From Cercis canadensis (taxonomy: Eukaryota; Streptophyta; Magnoliopsida; Fabales; Fabaceae), in NCBI GenBank assembly GCA_003255065.1, contig QAOA01007183.1, forward strand, positions 120,957 through 184,956: DNA of 64,000 bases, given 5' to 3'. Shown here piece after piece: positions 35,291-48,265 of this stretch; within the stretch, counting starts at the first letter, position 1; each line of letters opens with the position of its first letter. Under the pieces are notes generated by a model that did no database searches, was not told where the DNA came from, and saw only the letters and a program-made list of their open reading frames with translations. The position numbers and the translations under genes are program-made.

Positions 35291-37075
35291 TTAATCCGTC
35301 GTTGGACTTTGATTTTTTCTTTTTACGAAAGAATATAAAACATCTAAGATAAACTGATAACATAAAAAATGATGAATAAGAGCAATTATAAGAGAAAAAA
35401 AAAATTTGTTTGAACCCTAAAGAAAAGCAAGCATCCTAAATAAATTAAATCCGAATTAAATAATAAACATATAGCAAATATCAAATGAGTAAAGCCACAA
35501 ACACTAACCTCATAACTAAAGTCATAAACCTACCATAACTAAATCAAATGAAACCTAATAAAAATGATTAGTAGCCTAACCACAAAATAATATAGATTCA
35601 AAGACAAAAACGTGGGCCCAAACATAACTGCCCAAAATTACATGTAAAGCTTAAAGAAAAAGAAATGGACCAGCCCAAACAATAAAAGAAAAACATGGAC
35701 CGGCCCAATAGACATAAAATAAATGAAGTGGTAATTGAAGTAAACTAAAACAACGAAATGGGCCAGACCAAATAACAAATCAGTCCAGACCAATGTAAAG
35801 CAAGATAAAAGAGAATGAAATGAAAGGGCCATATTAAACACAAACATAACAAGAGCCACAAAAAAGGTCCAACCTAATAAATTATACACAAAAAGAAATT
35901 ACAAATGAAATTAAAAGAGATTCATCAACCTAAATACTTATAGCATATGTAGAAAGAAAAGAGAAAGCAGGGAGGGATGTAGAGGAAAGGGTAAGAACTA
36001 TAGGGGACAACTCTCGGGTCTAGGAGTTCAAGGAATTGATCCGATCTTGACTAATTGGTGTGCATCTCCCTCTTCATTTCACTTTTTCTCTAAAAATTCA
36101 TCGATTTTCTCTCTAAAAATTTCAGTTTTATTGGCCGCGCCAATACATCTGGCATAACCAAGAAAATTATCCTTTACCTCAGGAACATTAGAAAAAATTG
36201 TCAACACAATTATCCCTTAACTTAATCCGTCGTTAGACTTTGATTTTTTCTTTTTATGAAAGGAAATAAAGCATATAAAATATCTAAGATAAATTGATAA
36301 CATAAAAAATGAAGAATAAGAACAATTATAAGAGAAAAAAAATTGTTTTAACCCAAAAGAAAAGCAAGCATCCTAAATAAATTAAATCTGAATTAAATAA
36401 TAAAAATATAGCAAATATCAAATGAGCAAAGACACAAACACTAACCTCATAACTAAAGTCATAATCTTAACATAACTAAATAAAGTGAAACCTAATAAAA
36501 ATGATTAGTAGCCTAACCACAAAATAATGTAGATTCAAAGACAAAAATGTGGGCCCAAACATTACAGCCCAAAATTGCAAGTAAAGCTTAAAGAAAGTGA
36601 AATGGACCAGCCCAAACAAATTTAACCCAAAAAATAAAAGAAAGACATGAACCAGCCCAATAGACATAAAATAAATGAAGTGGTAAATGAAGTAAACTAA
36701 AACAACGAAATGGGCCAAACCAAATAAAAAATCCGTCCAGACCAATGTAAAGCAAGATAAAAGAGAATGAAATGAAAGGGCCATATTAAAAAGAAACATA
36801 ACAAGAGCCACCAAAAAGGTCCAGCCTAATAAATTATACACAAAAGGAAAATTGCAAATGGAATTAAAAGAGAGATCTAGCAACCCAAATAGCTATAGCA
36901 TACGTAGAAAGAAAAGAGAAAGTAGGGAGGGATGGAGAGGAAAGGGGAAGAACTATAGGGGAGAACTCTCGGGTCTGGGAGTTCAAGGAATTGATCCGAC
37001 CTTGACTAATTGGTGTGCATATCCCTCTTCATTTCACTTTCTCTCCAAAATTTTTTTGATTCTCTCTCTAAAAAT
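35195..37075. repeat. Direct duplication of ~930-960 bp
   Basis: 35195-36125 and 36126-37075 align throughout, from attttattggccgc to ctctctaaaaattt. They share the unit-end text gggaggga, ctctcgggtct and gacta-attggtgtgcat. Divergence is a few percent with small indels, and no N separates them, so this looks like a true tandem duplication. Confidence 0.85.
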
Positions 37076-38097
37076 TTTGGTTTTCCTCTCCCTAGGAACC
37101 ATTTCCGTCTCTAAAAAATTGGAGATTTGCAGGTAGCCCCACCCCTATGATTTTACAAATTGATGGTATGAAGGTAAATCACTTCTCTCTAACTCTTTAT
37201 TTTCTTCTAAATTTCTCTTCTTCATCACTTCGATTCTTGGTGGGTCTCTATTTTCTCTCTCAAGGTGATGTTTCTCTCTCTAGATTGGGTGCTAATGGGA
37301 ATGGGGGTGGAACCACCAACACCGGCGGCGCCACCCCTCCTTGTTCGAAAATAAAATGCAGAAGATGACAAGTGATTCTCCCCCTTTTTTATTTATATAC
37401 GTGGGAAAACAATTAGCATAAAAGAGAATGATGAGATAGTGTTAATACCTGGATGCCTACTATATTTTCTCCTCCTCCCAACTTTTTAAGACTTCTCCTA
37501 TGAATTTTTGGTTCTCTCTGTATATTTTTTCTATTTGGCTCCCATGTATATCACTCTGTGTGTCTCCGATTTCTCTCTATTTGTTTCTTTTTATTTTGCT
37601 TCAGAGTTTCAATTCTCTCTATCTGTCCATGTCCTTTTTTGTTTGCTCTATGAGGCTTTTATAGCTGAAATTTTGTGCAAGTTGCACTGGTTAATTGATG
37701 TGCTTTTCCTGCTCTTCCGATTTTCAAGCTGTAAAGGGCATTGCAGGGTGGGTGGCGCCGGACTGGTGAATAACATTTCGCCGAAAGCCAAATTGCCACC
37801 TAAGAGTTGAGACTAACATGAAACTATATTGCCAGAAAGATAGTGTGTTGCCTCAAATAGTATTTATTTCTTCTTTGCCTTTTTTATTATTCTTCATTTT
37901 TAATAATAAATAATTTTTTGTATTTTTGTATTCTTTTTAAGTTATTATTATTTTTTGTGATTTTTGTTAGCATTTCAGCATTTTTGGTTATATCTGCTTT
38001 ATTTTGTAGTATTGAAATGTTTCAATTGAGAAGATAGAAAATATGATTCTAAAGACCATGATCCCAAAAATAAATCGTTCAAATTTAGGTGTCAACA

Positions 38098-38207
38098 GTT
38101 CCCAAAATTTCGAAGTATTCCCAAAATTTCAAAGTGTCTTTAAACTGGCTTTGTGGAAAGGTTAAAGTGGTTCCCAAAATTCCAAAGTGTCTTTAGACTG
38201 GCCTTGT
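38098..38207. repeat. 53-bp tandem repeat, right part of the split array
   Basis: Starts mid-unit (gttcccaaaat) right after the TGTTGACA-type terminus of the reverse element and ends caaagtgtctttagactggcc. Confidence 0.85.
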
Positions 38208-38531
38208 CATATATAATTACTTGCATTGAAGTCCTGCAAGTTTCATTGCTTTTCAGTGCACTGGTTGCCTCCTTGGGGGCCTACTCAACACTCAGTGGGG
38301 TGTAAAAAATATTTTACTTCAACTAAACGGTCAATGGGACAATAATGCTTCATCTCTCAGTTGAATAATTAGACTTGGAGAGAAATATAAAGAACATGGT
38401 TTAGAAGCAGCTGAAAAGCATTCCGCATCTCATTATGAACCACAAGGCCCATACTACCCTTTCCCACCTCCGCAAAAGCTGTAGCATCAAAATTAACTTT
38501 AGAAACACCACTAGGATGGGGCTGCCAGGCC
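38208..38531. other. Short intergenic stretch
   Basis: No gene recognised. It may contain degraded coding sequence (a SATAFAEVGKG-like reading on the minus strand around 38450-38490), too short to assign. Confidence 0.35.
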
Positions 38532-40795
38532 TATATAGATATAATAAATGTGTAAAAAAAAAAAAAATAGTGTAGATATATCACTGCTAAAAATTTATTT
38601 TAAGTGGGTCTAATTAAAATTTAGTTGAGCATGATTATATTTAGATTCATTCAGGTGTTAATCTTATAAGAGATTTCTTGGAACAATTACATTGTCTTTT
38701 GATAATGTTTTATTGTATATCTTGTGAAGCTAGGAATTAAAGTTTAAATAAGTCTAAGGCACTAGGTGTAGTCTTGTAGTGAGGGGTCTAAATAGTTTCT
38801 AGGTGATCAGCAGTTCAAAAACCCCCCATCCCGTCATTAACTAAAAGAAAATTTTAAGTTAATTTAGTTAATTATTTATTTAACTTATGATGTCTTGTGT
38901 GTAGATTTAGACTTCATATGCTCGTGGTTATTTTATTACCTCCCGGCTCCTAGTACTTCAGTTTTTCTATATATTTTCTTTACTCGTTCTATCATATGCT
39001 AGCAATGGTAAAATGTAAAAGCTCAGACATTTTTCTCTGATATATTTTAATTCTCTCTCTAATGTTTAGCTTATTTTCTGTAGTTTAACATTAATTCCAT
39101 TAGGATAGACTTGTGGGCATGTTCATTGGTTCGTTTGGTGATGTGTGTGGCTATAAACATGCTAGGATGGGAAATAGCGTAGCTTCTGGCCAATACTACT
39201 ATGAGTATGAGATTCTAATTGTAATGGATCTGCTACTTGCTTATCGTTCAGTATGTCTGGACTACGATTCTCCACTTGTTAGGGGGAGTCCTTTTCTTTC
39301 ACACTCTTACGGATAGTACGCATTGTAATTAGGGGTCCAGTTATTTAATACACTCAGCTGGCCTCCAATGACTGAAATAGTTTGGGGTCCAGTTATTTAA
39401 TATAATAAGTGGACAAATTAACATAGCACATTTTATAATCACTTCTCTAATATTTGATACATTAAGCACTGATTACTCTTTCAAGAATGAAGGAAGGAAT
39501 TGTATCTATCTACGTCCAACGTATCTAACACTCCAGTCAAATGGACACTCAAACATGCACTCGTTAAACAACTGTAGCTTAGACTTTTCAGAGGAATGCA
39601 TTCATCATGCGAAATTCAGTATCATATACACCATTCGTTTTCCTTTATAATAAGTTTGACAATCAGAAACATTATATAAAATACATTGTTTAACTTATCT
39701 CTGCACAATTACTTAAAGAAAAAATAAGTATGACCTGAAACATAGAGCAAACTTATCTCGGACATAGATGGATGTGTTCCTTCCTTGAAGTGTAGGTAGG
39801 TGTTTCTAGATTGACTCCAAATTACTCCAGTCAATGCATATCTGTCCTATTTCCTAGTTTGTGTTTAGCGGTGGTTTGAGGAAGTCTGCTCTATGTTATA
39901 ATCTAATGTACTCCTTAATTTATGCATCATCAAATAATGTTTTAGGTCTTTTGGCCAAGTAGTATTGAGGTTGACCTCAGGGCTTGTAGGTTCTGTGTTG
40001 TAACCAAAGTACCAAAGAAAATATTTTAGGTCATACTTATTTTTTCTTTATGTAATTGTTCAGAGATAAGTTAAACCATGTATTTGATAAATGTAATGTT
40101 TCTGATTCTCAAACTAACTATAAAATAAAAAGAATGGAGAATATTATAAAGAATTTGGCATGAAGAAGGCATTGCACTGAAAAGTCTAAGCTCTACAGTT
40201 GCCAATGAGTGAACGTCAGAGTGTACATTTGAATGAAGTGTTAGATACGCTTGAACGTAGATATATGGATACAGATGCTTCCTTCATTCATGAAAGAGTG
40301 ATCAACGCTTTGTGTATCAAATAACTAGACCCCTGACTACTTTAGTACTTCATGTATTAAATAATTGGACCCCTAATTACTTTAGACAATGCATACTATT
40401 CATAAGAGTGTGCGACAAAAGGACTCCCCCAAACAAGTGGAGAATCGTAGACAAACTGAACAACAAAGCAAGTAGCAGATCCATTACAAATAGAATCTCA
40501 TACTCATAGTGGTTGAAATATCAGGCTTTAGCCCCTCTCAGGGTTCGTCTAGAGAAAAATGTATTAGCTTTTACATCTTAGTGATTGCTAAGCTAAGGTT
40601 AAAATGAGTGAAGAATATAGAAAATGAAGTACTAGGACCCAGGAGGTAATAAAATAAAAACAGCCTCTAATGAATTTGGCATGGAAAGGGCATTGCTCTA
40701 AAAGTCTAAGCTCTACAGTTGTTTAATGAGTGCATGTCTGATTGTCCATTTGAATGAAGTGTTAGATATGCTTGGACATAGAGAGATACAATTCT

Positions 40796-41502
40796 TTCCT
40801 TCATTCATGAAAGAGTGATCATGCAAGCGACTAAGTGTAATCTAGTGGTGAGGGATTTGGGTAGTTTGCAAGAGGTCAAAGATTCGAGCTTCCATACTAT
40901 CATGTAAAAAAAAAGAGTGATTGGTGCTTCGTGTATTAAATAACTAGACCCCTCATTTGCTACTAATTCTCCAAGTGTAGCTCCACTAATTAATAGTCAA
41001 TGGAGGCCAGCTAACTGTATTAAACAACTGGACCCCCAATTAACTTAAACAATGCATACAATCCGTAAGAGTGTCAAAGAAAAAGACTCCCCCTAACAAG
41101 TGTAGAATCTTAGTTTTTAGACATACTGAACGACATGGCAAGTAGCAANTTCCTTCATTCATGAAAGAGTGATCATGCAAGCGACTAAGTGTAATCTAGT
41201 GGTGAGGGATTTGGGTAGTTTGCAAGAGGTCAAAGATTCGAGCTTCCATACTATCATGTAAAAAAAAAAGAGTGATTGGTGCTTCGTGTATTAAATAACT
41301 AGACCCCTCATTTGCTACTAATTCTCCAAGTGTAGCTCCACTAATTAATAGTCAATGGAGGCCAGCTAACTCTATTAAACAACTGGACCCCCAATTAACT
41401 TAGACAATGCATACAGTCCGTAAGAGTGTCAAAGAAAAAGACTCCCCCTAACAAGTGTAGAATCTTGGTTTTTAGACATACTGAACGACATGGCAAGTAG
41501 CA
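40796..41502. other. Gap at 41149 with duplicated flank (~353 bp)
   Basis: 40796-41148 is repeated as 41150-41502 with a few differences, inside the foldback element. Confidence 0.88.
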
Positions 41503-41880
41503 AATCCATTACGATTAGAATCTCATACTCATAGTGGTATTTTGCAAGACGTCAAAGATTTGAGTAGTTTGCAAGAGGTCAAAGATTGGAGCCTCCATAC
41601 TATCATGTAAAAAGGAAAAAAGAGTGATTGGTGCTTCGTGTATTAAATAACTAGACCCCTCATTTGTTACTAATTCTCCAAGTGTAGCTCCACTAATTAA
41701 TAGTCAATGGAGGCCAGCTAACTGTATTAAACAAATGGACCCCCAATTAACTTAGACAATGCATGCAATCCGTAAGAGTGTCAAAGAAAAAGACTCCCCC
41801 TAACAAGTGTAGAATCTTAGTTTTTAGACATACTGAACGACATGGCAAGTAGCAAATCCATTACGATTAGAATCTCATAC
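40796..41880. repeat. Repeated ~350-bp unit inside the foldback right arm
   Basis: Copies at 40796-41148, 41150-41502 and about 41560-41880 share gagtgattggtgcttcgtg, actagacccctcatttg and aagactccccctaacaag. The first two flank the N at 41149 and are probably one locus counted twice. The third has no gap beside it and looks like a true tandem copy. Confidence 0.75.
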
Positions 41881-42665
41881 TCAGTGGTATTGGCCAGCAG
41901 CTAATCTATTTCCCATCCTAGCATGTTTATAGCCACACACATCACCATACGAACCAATGAACATGCCCACATCTTACCGATTGCTAGCTAATGATAGAAG
42001 GAGTAAAGAATATCGAAAACTGAAGCACTAGGAGCCGAGAGGTAATAAAATATTCGCGCACATCTCACGTCCAAATCCACACACAAGACATTATCAGTTT
42101 TTTTTCTTTTTCTTGGTAGCAAAATGTTGAGGGTGAGGGAAGGCAATACCATTTTAAGGTTAGGGCATATGTCAGGGCTTATAGAAGTACTTATAGATTG
42201 CCTACCAAAAGGAAACTACTCGCAGTGAGATTTATACCTAGACCTTATGAGCAAAGTAATTCGATTTTTACCAACTAAACCAGCCCATGTTGGTAGACAT
42301 TATTAGTTTCAGTTTAGAACATTATTAAACAAATAATTAACTAAACTTACTTAAACTCTTTTTAGTTATGTGACCTACAAACTATTCAAAGGTCTCACCA
42401 CAAGACCACATCTAATGACTTATATTTATTTAAACTCAAATTCAAAACATCACAAGATGTACTCGAAAAACAAAAAAAACAAAAAACAAAAAAATTATCA
42501 CAATACAACATAATTAGTCAGAGCAATATCTTATAAGATTAACACATGAAAGAATCTAAATATAATCATGCTCACCTTAATATTAGTTAGACCCACTTAA
42601 CAAAACTTTTAAGCAGTGATACATCTGCACTATTGTTTTACACATTTATTTTATCTACATATATA

Positions 42666-43084
42666 TGGTAGTACCTAAATTTTCCTGCTCTTACTAAAAC
42701 TTTTTTTTTAGCAAAATACCTACTAAAATTTTACAAGGTTTCAATAAAACTTTAGTCCATTAAATTTATTCGTTAAATGTCCACTTCCTATCCATTCTAA
42801 AAAGTGTCGAACTATAATTTTTCTAATTTATTTTCTTTGTATGGCTCTATGACGTGTTATATACTAATATTCATTTATACCCGCTACCCTTGAGGTAGGG
42901 CAAGACCTAATGTGTGGTCTTCGATGATGCCAACGACTCGTACACTGCTGTGTTTGTATTCTCTACTTTTCTCCCTATATAAATATCTCTAACATCTTGT
43001 TATAGGCCCCTCATACCACTTTGCAGTTGCGCATACATTGTCCGTTTTTGATTCTATTAGTAATTCGAAAAAATCCACCAAACC
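42666..43084 (+). promoter_or_regulatory. Upstream region of the LRR receptor kinase relic, TATA box
   Basis: AT-rich. ccTATATAAATatc at about 42976 lies ~109 bp before the ATG at 43085, a normal distance for a plant core promoter and leader. Upstream 42666-42960 holds nothing I recognise. Confidence 0.55.
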
Positions 43085-43562
43085 ATGGTGTTCAGGTATG
43101 AGCAGGCCACTTGGCAGGTTCAATTCATGACCTTGTGTTTCCTTGTAATAATCACTTCACCCCACGTTGCAAGTTCTTCTCGAAGTACTTCCTTTGCTTT
43201 TGCTTATCCTGCAGAAGAAAACAACGAAGCAAATGCTCTGTTAAAGTGGAAAGCCGACCTTGACAACCAAAGCCAAGCTCTTCTATCTTCTTGGACCGTT
43301 ACTAGTCCTTGCAACTGGGTTGGAATTACTTGTGATGCGTCCAATTCTGTCTCCGCCATAATCCTTCAGCATGTTGGACTAAGAGGTATGCTTTACAGTC
43401 TCAGCTTTTCATCATTTCCCAACCTCCACAAAATAGATATAAGCAACAGCTCATTTTATGGAACTATTCCCCACGAAATTGGTAACTTGTCCAGTATTTT
43501 TTACTTGGACCTTGGTGATAATTATTTCAGTAGTTCCATACCAGAAGAAATAGGAAACTTGG

Positions 43563-43902
43563 TGTTAGAGAAATTGGTGCAACTCTGTTGTAGATAAAGC
43601 TTCAACCTGGTGCAACCACCTTATAGATAGGTTTAATATTTAAATACTGCTATAGGACTGATGCAAACACTTTATAGATAAGCTTTAATATTTAAATATT
43701 GCTATAGGCCTGGTGCAAACACACTGTATAGATAAGCTTTAATATTTAAATACTGCTATAGGCTTAGGATTAGGTTCACGTATCTCCTTTATTCTGTTAC
43801 TGATATATAGCTTTCTGTTACTAGCTCACTGTATAAATATGACACACAGTACACCAATAAAATATGTGAAAGAATTCTCTTCACTGATATTCAGCATCTT
43901 CA
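43563..43902 (+). repeat. 5' LTR of the copia element (340 bp)
   Basis: Begins TGTTAGAG and ends ATCTTCA. It contains three copies of a ~54-bp unit (tagataagctttaatattt), one more than the 3' LTR. A TATA-like gtataaatatgac lies at about 43831. Confidence 0.95.
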
Positions 43903-43914
43903 TGGTATCAGAGC
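43903..43914 (+). promoter_or_regulatory. Primer-binding site, initiator tRNA-Met
   Basis: TGGTATCAGAGC begins at the base after the LTR, the standard tRNA-Met complement of plant copia elements. Confidence 0.95.
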
Positions 43915-43945
43915 TATCAGCTTAACAGCAAAAATTATTTCTTCC

Positions 43946-44800
43946 ATGGCCAACGTCTCTGACTCTTCTTCCACCGCTCAATCTCAAACTCTCATGAATG
44001 CCACACCTCATCAACCTACACTTACTCTTGTTTCTTTCACTGCTGCTCACATCCCCATTAAACTTAATAACCAGAATTATTCTTCATGGCGTACACTAGT
44101 CGACGCCCTCTTCTATGGTCACAATCTCATCCCTTACCTTGATGGCTCCAAGCCATGACCACCTAGCACCATAACCAACGAAGGCATTACTCTTCCTAAC
44201 CCCGAGTATGCTTTTTGGACTCGTCAGGATAAGTTCATTCTTCATGCCATTATTTCTTCTCTTGAACCAGATATCTTACATCTCCTTGGCAATCCCTCTA
44301 CCTCCAAAGAAGCCTGGGACCACCTCAAAACCCTCTTTGCCAATCAATCCCGTTCTCGGCTCATGTCTCTTAAGCAAAAGCTCTCCACTGCTACAAAGGG
44401 AACCCAATCTGTTAGTGCATACCTTCAGTTACTAAAAAATATTGCAGATGAGATTGCACTCATTTCCTCCCCAGTTGACGATCTTGATCTTGTTATTTAT
44501 GCACTTAATGGACTGGGTTTAGACTTCAAAGAAATTTCTGGTCCTCTCCGTGCTAGAGATACTCCTATTTCCTTCCTAGAATTACGAGACAAATTAGTAG
44601 ATTTTGAAACCTACAACACCAAAGAAGATACAATCACTTCCTCCATTCCCCTCACTGCCAACATAGCTCACAAATCAGCACCACCTCCATTCAAAAGACG
44701 TACCACATACAACCACAACAAACCTCTTCTTCCTACCCCATCAACACCAGATTTTTCCTCACCTACTGTGTGTCAGCTATGCAACAAAACTGGACACAGT
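43946..44800 (+). pseudogene. Copia gag
   Basis: From ATG 43946: HIPIKLNNQNYSSWRTLVDA, LDGSKP, then TGA at 44156-44158 (CGA by one C-to-T). The same frame continues FWTRQDKFILHAIISSLEP, KEAWDHLKTLFANQSRSRL and a degenerate zinc knuckle CQLCNKTGHSFFH lacking the last Cys. At a run of six T (about 44801-44806) the frame slips into that of pol. Gag forms the particle coat. Confidence 0.88.
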
Positions 44801-46369
44801 TTTTTCCACACCTTAAACCAAAAAAATCACCCCATGCTCACTTCACCACACCTCAACCCACTCTAAATCCTAACATCTGGCTGCTTGACACTGGTGCTTC
44901 TCATCATGTTACAAGTACCCCAACAACTCTTCATGATCCTCTTGAATATCATGGCAATGATCACATGATGGTTGGTAATGGTGCAGGTTTGCTTATTTCT
45001 CACCTTGGTTCTACCACTCTTACCTCTTCCACCAATACCTTCCATCTACATAATGTGCATTGCGTTCCTTCCATCAAACAAAATCTCATATCTGTTTCAC
45101 AATTTTGCAAATCTAATAATGTATCCATTGAGTTCTTACCTTCTTCTTTTGTTGTGAAGGATCTCCACATAGGGGTGTGCCTTCTGCAAGGCCCGAGTAA
45201 GGATTGCACGTATCCTTTTCCCACTGCTGTCTCTCGGGCTTCCTCCACTCCTCATGCTCTCTCACTACAACGCCAGTCCTTGGACTCTCTTTGGCATCAC
45301 CGCCTTGGTCATCCCCACTCTCGAGTCCTTCATCATCTTGCTGCCCAGAACCAGTTTGCCTTACCATCCCAGCTTCCTAATTGCAACTCTTGTTCATGTA
45401 ACAAAAGCCACAAGCTGCCATTTTCTTCTTCTAGCATTAGGACTACTAGACCTTTAGAACTTCTTTATGCTGATGTATGGGGTCCAGCACCTCAAACTTC
45501 TATTGATCAATATAAGTTTTATGTGATTTTCATTGACCATTTTACTCGCTATACTTGGTTCTATCCTCTTAAACACAAATCTGATGTTTATACTGTTTTT
45601 ATTCACTTTAAACGCTTAGTTGAATCCTACTTTCACACTACCATTAAGTCATTTTCTTCTGATAATGGTGGGGAATTTCGCAAGTTAAAATCCTATTTTC
45701 TTTCTCAAGGCATTTCTTTTTTTCAATCACCACCATATACTCCCGAAAGGAATGGTATGGCTGAAAGGAAGCACCGACACATTGTTGAAACCGGGTTAGC
45801 TCTTCTTCATCATGCCTCCCTTCCTCCCTCTTTTTGGACCTTTGCCTTCCAAACAGCCACCTTCCTCATTAATCGCCTCCCCACACCAGTTTTTCGCATG
45901 ACTTCTCCATATCAGAAACTCTTTCATCAAACCCCTCACTATAATTCCTTCAAAGCTTTTAGGTGCCTATGCTATCCCTGGCTTCGGCCCTACTCTCTCA
46001 CCAAGCTTCATGCACGCTCCAGTCCATGCACTTTTTTGGGCTACTCCACTGAAAAACATGCATATATTTGTTTTGATCATACCAACCACAAGTTCTATAT
46101 TTCGAGACATGTTAAATTCATTGAAAACTCCTATCCCTTCAAAACACCTCCTTCTTCACCATTAGTGTCATCTTCTGCTCCTGAGCCTATCTTTTATTCT
46201 CATTATCCCTTTTTTGTTCCACCACAGCCACCCTCCTCCTCAAACTCCACTTCTATCCCTACACCTTCGACTTCTTCTGTCTCACAAGACACTCTGCCTT
46301 CCCCTTCCAATGCTCCACAACTCTCTCCCTCTATTGCCTTAAATACTTCCCCTCCTTCTCCTCTACCCT

Positions 46370-46822
46370 CTACTAATCCTTCCCCTCCCACCACCACTAC
46401 CCATCAAATGATTACCCGCTCCAAAAATAACATCTTCAAGCCCAAAACTCCATTCACCCTCACTGCCACCAAACATCCTCTACCTCCAAGTGTTGAACCC
46501 ACATGCTTCACTCATGCCAGTAAACACCCGGAATGGCGTTTAGCCATGTCTTAAGAGCTTGATGCTCTCCTTTGAAATGGTACTTGGTCCCTCGTNCTAC
46601 TAATCCTTCCCCTCCCACCACCACTACCCATCAAATGATTACCCGCTCCAAAAATAACATCTTCAAGCCCAAAACTCCATTCACCCTCACTGCCACCAAA
46701 CATCCTCTACCTCCAAGTGTTGAACCCACATGCTTCACTCATGCCAGTAAACACCTGGAATGGCGTTTAGCCATGTCTTAAGAGCTTGATGCTCTCCTTC
46801 GAAATGGTACTTGGTCCCTCGT
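46370..46822. other. Gap at 46596 with duplicated flank (~226 bp)
   Basis: 46370-46595 is repeated as 46597-46822 with about three differences, inside copia pol. The 227-bp offset creates a false frameshift. Confidence 0.93.
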
Positions 46823-48254
46823 TCCCAAACCACCTCATGCTAATCTTGTTGGGTGCAAATGGGTCTACTGAGTCAAACGTCTCCCTTCTGGTGCCATTGA
46901 TCGCTACAAAGCTCGACTTGTAGCCAAGGGTTTCTCTCAACGTCCTGGGCTTGACTACCACGAAACCTTCAACCCTGTGGTTAATCCCCAGACTGTCAAA
47001 GCAGTCATCACCATTGCTCTTCACCACCACTGGCCATTGAAGCACATGGACGTTAACAATGCTTTTTTACAGGGCACCTTGCATGATGATGTCTATATGT
47101 GTCAACCTCAGGGCCATGTTGATCCTGCTCATCCTCATTATGTCTGCAAACTCCACAAAGCCATCTATGGCTTAAAGCAGGCACCTAGGGCTTGGTACAC
47201 TGAACTTGCCAACTTTCTCCTATCTTTCGATTTCATAAATTCTTTATCTGATGGCTCCCTCTTCATTTATAATAAGGATGGCATCTTAGCATATCTTCCA
47301 GTTTATGTTGATGACCTGCTTCTTACTGGCAGTAACTCTGGTTTCTTAAAAACCTTCTGCACTAAACTTGCTCAGCGGTTCTCCCTCAAGGACCTCGGCC
47401 AGCCAACCTATTTTTTGGGTGTTGAGTTCATTCCCATAGGCAGTGGTCTGTTTCTATCTTAGCAAAAATATATCAGGGATCTCTTAGAAAAATCTGACAT
47501 GGCTGGTGCAAAAGGCTCTACAACGCCTATGTCCACCTCTGTTTCTCTCAAACTTGATGATGGTACTGCCCTTGTTAATGCCACTGACTATCGAAGTGTT
47601 GTAGGTGCACTTCAGTACCTCTCTCTCACACAGCCAGACATTGGCTATGCTGTCAACAAATGCTCTCAATTTATGCATCGTCCTACTCACACACATCTTC
47701 AGGCTCTCAAACATATTCTTCAGTATCTCAAACATACTATCAACTTTGGCTTGCATTTGTCTTCTCATACACCTATACAGCTGCATTCCTATTCGGATGC
47801 AGATTGGGCTGGGAACCCCAATGATAGAACTTCCACCTCTGGCTATTTGGTGTTCATGGGACCAAATGCAATCTCCTGGTCCTGCAAGAAACAAAGATCA
47901 GTGGGTCAGTCCTCCACAGAATCTGAATATCGTGCGGTTGCCTCCACCACTGCTAAATTATCATGGATGCTTAACTTACTCAAAGAGCTTGGCATTGCAA
48001 CCACTCAGCCACCTATCATTTACTGTGACAATGTAGGTGTCATTTATCTATGTGCTAATCCAGTCTTCCACTCTCGCATGAAGCACATCTCTCTTGACTA
48101 TCACTTTGTTCGGGAAAAAGTCTCCTCAAATCAGCTTCGCGTTCTTCACGTCTCAAGCAAAGACCAACTTGCAGATATCTTAACCAAGCCGCTGTCCACC
48201 TCTGTGTTTTGTCATCTTCGATCCAAGATTGGTGTCCTTGATGGTACGCCAATC

Positions 48255-48265
48255 TTGCGGGGGCG
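48255..48265 (+). other. Polypurine tract
   Basis: gcgggggcg directly precedes the 3' LTR and would prime plus-strand DNA synthesis. Confidence 0.75.

Larger units (their letters stand above)
34218..38097 (-). mobile_element. Non-coding LTR-type element inserted in the 53-bp array
   Basis: Read on the minus strand it starts TGTTGACACCTAAATTTG at 38097. It runs through CT-rich leader-like DNA and a ~930-bp internal duplication, and ends with the leader module (ggtgctaataccttccc about 34450; ggtggcgacttc about 34320; a cgcttcgcgctcc block about 34250). It has no gag or pol. Flanks are the two halves of the 53-bp array. A possible imperfect 5-bp duplication is GGTCC (34220-34224) / GTTCC (38098-38102), which would shift the left edge to 34225. 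Confidence 0.5.
38532..42665. mobile_element. Large foldback-like element with >1-kb inverted arms
   Basis: The outer ends are mutual reverse complements: tatatagatataataaatgt at 38532 and the reverse of acatttattttatctacata at about 42645-42665. Homology continues inward for over 1 kb: aagtgggtctaatt / agacccactta; gatgtcttgtgtgtagat / ccacacacaagacatt; ggcatgttcattggttcg / cgaaccaatgaacatgcc; ggggtccagttatttaat / attaaataa-tggacccc. The left arm ends near 39740 and the right arm begins near 40010, with a ~270-bp spacer. The right arm is longer because of internal duplications. No transposase is encoded. The superfamily and target duplication are undetermined. Confidence 0.75.

Noticed and set aside
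35638-36883. Two similar minus-strand ORFs (LGWTF-VALVMF)
   Set aside because: Similarity comes from the ~930-bp DNA duplication; composition is AT-driven, frames are not conserved outside it.
44863-46397. Minus-strand ORFs within copia pol
   Set aside because: Antisense shadows of pol; the sense frame has clear protease and integrase motifs.
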